From assembly GCA_002441095.1 (NCBI GenBank), contig DJVG01000033.1, positions 1-13,677 on the forward strand: DNA of 13,677 bases, in the 5' to 3' direction. The stretch is from Elusimicrobia bacterium UBA6262 (GTDB lineage: Bacteria > CAYTYR01 > UBA6262). Below are positions 12,793 to 13,677 of the stretch, one piece after another (positions within the stretch are counted from its first letter, which is position 1; the number at the start of each line of letters is the position of its first letter). A model generated the notes under the pieces. It saw only the letters and a program-made list of their open reading frames with translations. It did not search any database and was not told where the DNA came from. Position numbers and translations under genes: made by a program.

Positions 12793-13341
12793 ATGGATTT
12801 TGAGAAAGTACTTGGAATAATTATTAAGAGATTTGACGAAGAGAAAATAAGCTATGGGCTTATCGGCGGGTTTGCTATTGGGGCTCTGGGTATTTCCCGG
12901 TCAACTATAGATTTAGATTTTCTGGTCAATAAGGATGATCTTAAGAAAATTGAGCAAGTGTTAAGGGCTATTGGCTATGAAAGTGTTTTCAAGAGTGAAA
13001 ACGTTGCCCAGTATGTTTCTCCAGTTAAGATTATGGGAGAAATAGATTTTCTGCTGGCTTTTCGCGGGCCATCGTTAAAAATGTTGGAAAAAGCGATCAG
13101 TGTAGATGTTTTTGAAGGAAAATACAAGATCAAGGTTGTAAAGCCGGAAGACATCATTGGTTTGAAGCTTCAGGCTTTGGTTAATGACCCGGAACGTTTG
13201 GCAAAAGAATATACTGATATTGAGGCGCTGATGAAGCAATATGATCAGCAACTTGATTGGCCGGTTATTGAAGAGTATTTTGGCATATTCAATAAACAGG
13301 ATAAATTTTCCGAGTTAAAGAGGAAATATCATGCTGAATGA
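12793..13341 (+). CDS. Nucleotidyltransferase-fold protein, AbiEii/DUF6036-like
   Basis: This 182-aa protein shows the minimal nucleotidyltransferase fold: G25-G26 (YGLIGGFAIGALG), the metal-binding pair D40-L-D42 (STIDLDFLV) and a third acidic residue D85 in GEIDFLL. A helical part follows with VKPEDIIGLKLQALVNDPERLAKEYTDIEALM, typical of AbiEii and related toxin-like or unassigned families. The substrate is unknown; some relatives are toxins of toxin-antitoxin pairs, others are uncharacterised. A TTG at 12787 is in frame, but only the ATG at 12793 has proper 7-nt spacing from AAGGA (12781-12785). The next gene overlaps it by 11 nt. Codon use looks less GC-rich at third positions than its neighbours, suggesting an acquired module, though this was not computed. 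Confidence 0.75.
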   Translation: MDFEKVLGIIIKRFDEEKISYGLIGGFAIGALGISRSTIDLDFLVNKDDLKKIEQVLRAIGYESVFKSENVAQYVSPVKIMGEIDFLLAFRGPSLKMLEKAISVDVFEGKYKIKVVKPEDIIGLKLQALVNDPERLAKEYTDIEALMKQYDQQLDWPVIEEYFGIFNKQDKFSELKRKYHAE

Positions 13342-13552
13342 AAAGGAAATGCGAGAGTGGCGCGAGTGGGCGCAGTCTGATGCCTTAAGAGAGGATATGC
13401 GCCGCGTGGAAAAGAACAGGCACAACCCTTTTATGGTTAATGGCTGTGTAGATTTGGATAAATATATCCGTTTTCTTACTGAATTTAATGCTTTTGCCAA
13501 CCATGCGCGGAAGCCTTTCCACCGCATCATTGATAAAGATATGAGGTTGTAA
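13331..13552 (+). CDS. Small hypothetical protein coupled to the nucleotidyltransferase
   Basis: I do not recognise a named family for this 73-aa soluble protein. It starts with a very charged helix (EKEMREWREWAQSDALREDMRRVEKN), then HNPFMVNGCVDLDKYIRFLTEFNAFANHARKPF and a basic end. It has no membrane segment or signal peptide. AGAGGA (13319-13324) lies 6 nt before the ATG, and the gene overlaps the nucleotidyltransferase by 11 nt, so the two are surely coexpressed. Size and overlap fit an antitoxin or regulatory partner, but it could equally be a subunit or unrelated. The reading frame is credible because of the site, the overlap and the amphipathic composition. Confidence 0.65.
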   Translation: MLNEKEMREWREWAQSDALREDMRRVEKNRHNPFMVNGCVDLDKYIRFLTEFNAFANHARKPFHRIIDKDMRL

Positions 13553-13589
13553 ATCTGTGTAATCAAACTTCAAAGGGAGGAAAAGTTTT

Positions 13590-13677
13590 ATGGCCAAAGA
13601 AACAGAAAAGTCCAAAGAAACAGAAAAAGATAAAGCTCTGGAATTAGCCATTGCCCAGATCGAGAAGCAATTCGGCA
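13590..13677 (+). CDS. recA: Recombinase RecA, N-terminal fragment cut by the window end
   Basis: RecA forms filaments on single-stranded DNA, catalyses strand exchange and triggers LexA cleavage. Only the first 29 codons are in the window. After a Lys/Glu-rich leader they read DKALELAIAQIEKQFG, the conserved start of RecA before its GKGS segment. AAAGGGAGG (13572-13580) lies 9 nt before the ATG. The leader holds a direct repeat of 16 bases with 18-bp period (13594-13609 and 13612-13627), encoding KETEK twice. The ftsK-rodZ-pgsA-recA context is the conserved one and supports the call. Confidence 0.9.
   Translation, partial: MAKETEKSKETEKDKALELAIAQIEKQFG

Overview
The window looks like a core chromosomal segment of an uncultured, Gram-negative-type bacterium with moderate GC. 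A LolA-like outer-membrane lipoprotein carrier points to a double membrane. SpoVG, a DUF2582 winged-helix protein and a Bacillus-like gene order (rbfA, nrnA-type DHH, ribF, rpsO, pnp ... ftsK, rodZ, pgsA ... recA) suggest a deep candidate phylum. Omnitrophota is my best guess, with Elusimicrobiota or Margulisbacteria as alternatives; this is inference from content and cannot be fixed from the sequence alone. All recognised genes are on the + strand, many overlap by 1-17 nt, and pnp and rodZ (TTG) and pgpA (GTG) use non-ATG starts.

Layout. (a) 1-2325: translation and cofactor genes rbfA, a DHH phosphoesterase (NrnA type) and ribF. (b) 2339-4835: an extended -10 promoter and a structured leader drive rpsO and then pnp. 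(c) 4948-5412: accB (BCCP) without accC, closed by an intrinsic terminator that overlaps its stop codon. (d) 5414-6070: a compact unit with its own promoter, two operator-like quasi-palindromes 31 bp apart, a 65-aa DUF2582 winged-helix protein, spoVG and a strong terminator. (e) 6059-12701: uppP, ftsK, a lolA-like gene, a truncated rodZ, rimO, pgsA and pgpA, which together serve envelope lipid recycling, chromosome segregation, lipoprotein sorting, cell shape and phosphatidylglycerol synthesis. (f) 12757-13552: an accessory pair (a nucleotidyltransferase-fold protein and an overlapping small unknown protein) lies between pgpA and recA, where cinA often sits. (g) 13590 to the end: the start of recA.

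The most unusual parts are not the housekeeping genes. A ~170-bp imperfect palindromic element is fused in frame to the N-terminus of lolA and reads the same hexapeptide from either strand, resembling in concept the Rickettsia palindromic elements. A mirror-symmetric array of 8-bp units (TATCAGGG-like, then CCTGATNN) fills the lolA-rodZ spacer. Twin 13-bp operator candidates precede the DUF2582-spoVG unit. A perfect inverted repeat covers the ribosome-binding site of the nucleotidyltransferase pair. truB, accC and cinA are missing from positions where related gene clusters commonly carry them.
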